Positions 63,169 to 64,000 of a DNA stretch of 64,000 nucleotides are shown here, piece by piece. The DNA is taken from positions 1,321,477 through 1,385,476 of the forward strand of contig VZRG01000030.1 in the NCBI GenBank assembly GCA_013397435.1, written 5' to 3'. Numbering within the stretch: position 1 is the stretch's first letter; each line of letters opens with the position of its first letter. Origin of the DNA: Erythrocercus mccallii (lineage: Eukaryota > Chordata > Aves > Passeriformes > Dicruridae). Both the position numbers and the translations under genes were made by a program. The notes beneath the pieces are model-generated. The model saw nothing but the letters and a program-made list of their open reading frames with translations, ran no database searches and was not told the DNA's origin.

Positions 63169-64000
63169 GTTTATTAAATAAGTCAGACTTATGCCTGCAG
63201 CACAGGGCTGACCTTGCAAATGAGTTAACTTTCCTGTGATGTCACTTATCGTAAGACACAGAAGTGACCAGAACCAGGGAGGGGGCACCAAGAAGCAGTG
63301 AACCTAGTCTCAGATGCACCACCACAGATATCACCTCCTCTCATTTGCCTTCATGAAAAAAGGTCCACTAGCCTCTGGATTCTTCTCATTTTTCTTTTAC
63401 CTAGGTTCTCTCCTGATTTCCTACTCCTGAGAAACCTGACCAAGGCTCACAAAGGACTAATGAGATGAACAAATAGGCGCTATATGGACTGTCACTACAA
63501 ATTTGTATTTGTTCAAGAAGTCTGCCTTATAGAAGGAAGACCACAGCAAACGCAACAAATTGGGCTACATAGCCTGAGATCTGGATCGCTTTTTATTTCG
63601 TTTCCACATTGCATGTGACAATGAAAGGTTGTGACATTCTAAGTGGTTCCAGACTCCATCAGGCTGTCCACAATGAATTAAAACACAATAAAATCCAGAT
63701 GCTTTCTCAAGTAAACACTTCCTTTCTCAGCAAAGAGAACCAAATGCAAAGGATACTGCTGAAGGTTTTCTTCTAGCATGTTTATTTTATATATAGTTAT
63801 CTTATACTTCACTGGCACTTAAGTATTCTCTACTTCCAACATAGTAAAGTCTCTGGCACTCTTTTCCCGTGTTTCTGGTGATGGAAGCCAAAGTCTTGAG
63901 AAAATATCTGAATTACATGAATTATTTCAATTTGCTTCTAGATATTTAATGAAAGCTATATCTGAAATAACACTGACAAATTAAATTGACTCCTGGAATA

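Larger units (their letters stand above)
51883..64000. other. Distal upstream flank, no gene recognised
   Basis: Non-coding DNA with the (AC)20 repeat, the AT/GT palindromic array, the GC-rich hairpin and a poly-A run. The longest frames (53228-53701 and 60701-61147 on plus, 56729-57226 on minus) are unrecognised, and the last is partly microsatellite. I see no supported exon. Confidence 0.5.

Overview
The window is vertebrate nuclear DNA, most probably from a bird. Two plus-strand copies of the CR1 LINE carry the usual avian/reptilian 3' architecture. The background is AT-rich and non-coding, and long clean reading frames occur only where GC content is extreme. There are no operons, ribosome-binding sites, CRISPR arrays or other prokaryotic features. 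I found no undescribed multi-gene system.

The one gene I can name is PDE10A, the dual cAMP/cGMP phosphodiesterase 10A, on the minus strand. Its first coding exon (isoform 2 type) lies at 32390-32453 and encodes the N-terminal peptide with the palmitoylation-type cysteine and the PKA-type RRxT site known from mammalian PDE10A2. The exon ends at a good donor whose phase fits the known PDE10A exon 1/2 junction. No later exon was recognised, so roughly 1-32389 is inferred to be the first intron and 33.3-64 kb the upstream flank. The reading frame of this exon is open for a further 265 codons upstream to an ATG at 33248, just after an in-frame stop. This makes a long, low-complexity N-terminal extension possible.

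Layout: 1-19.6 kb, AT-rich presumed intron with a CRE-containing inverted repeat and a 19-bp tandem duplication near 16.4-16.6 kb. 19.6-20.1 kb, CR1 3' fragment. 23.1-23.7 kb, probable solo LTR on the minus strand. 26.2-26.9 kb, regulatory-looking block with a 13/14 CTCF match. 31.2-35.5 kb, large multi-lobed CpG island holding the PDE10A promoter, exon 1 and triplet repeats. 35.5-50.4 kb, upstream flank with possible conserved elements and simple repeats. 50.4-51.9 kb, longer CR1 copy with decayed reverse transcriptase. 51.9-64 kb, AT-rich flank with a (CA)n repeat, a cruciform-prone AT/GT array and poly-A runs.

The working picture is a single developmental/neuronal gene start: a broad TATA-less CpG-island promoter driving transcription leftward into a long intron that contains candidate regulatory elements. 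All statements about regulation are motif-based inference.
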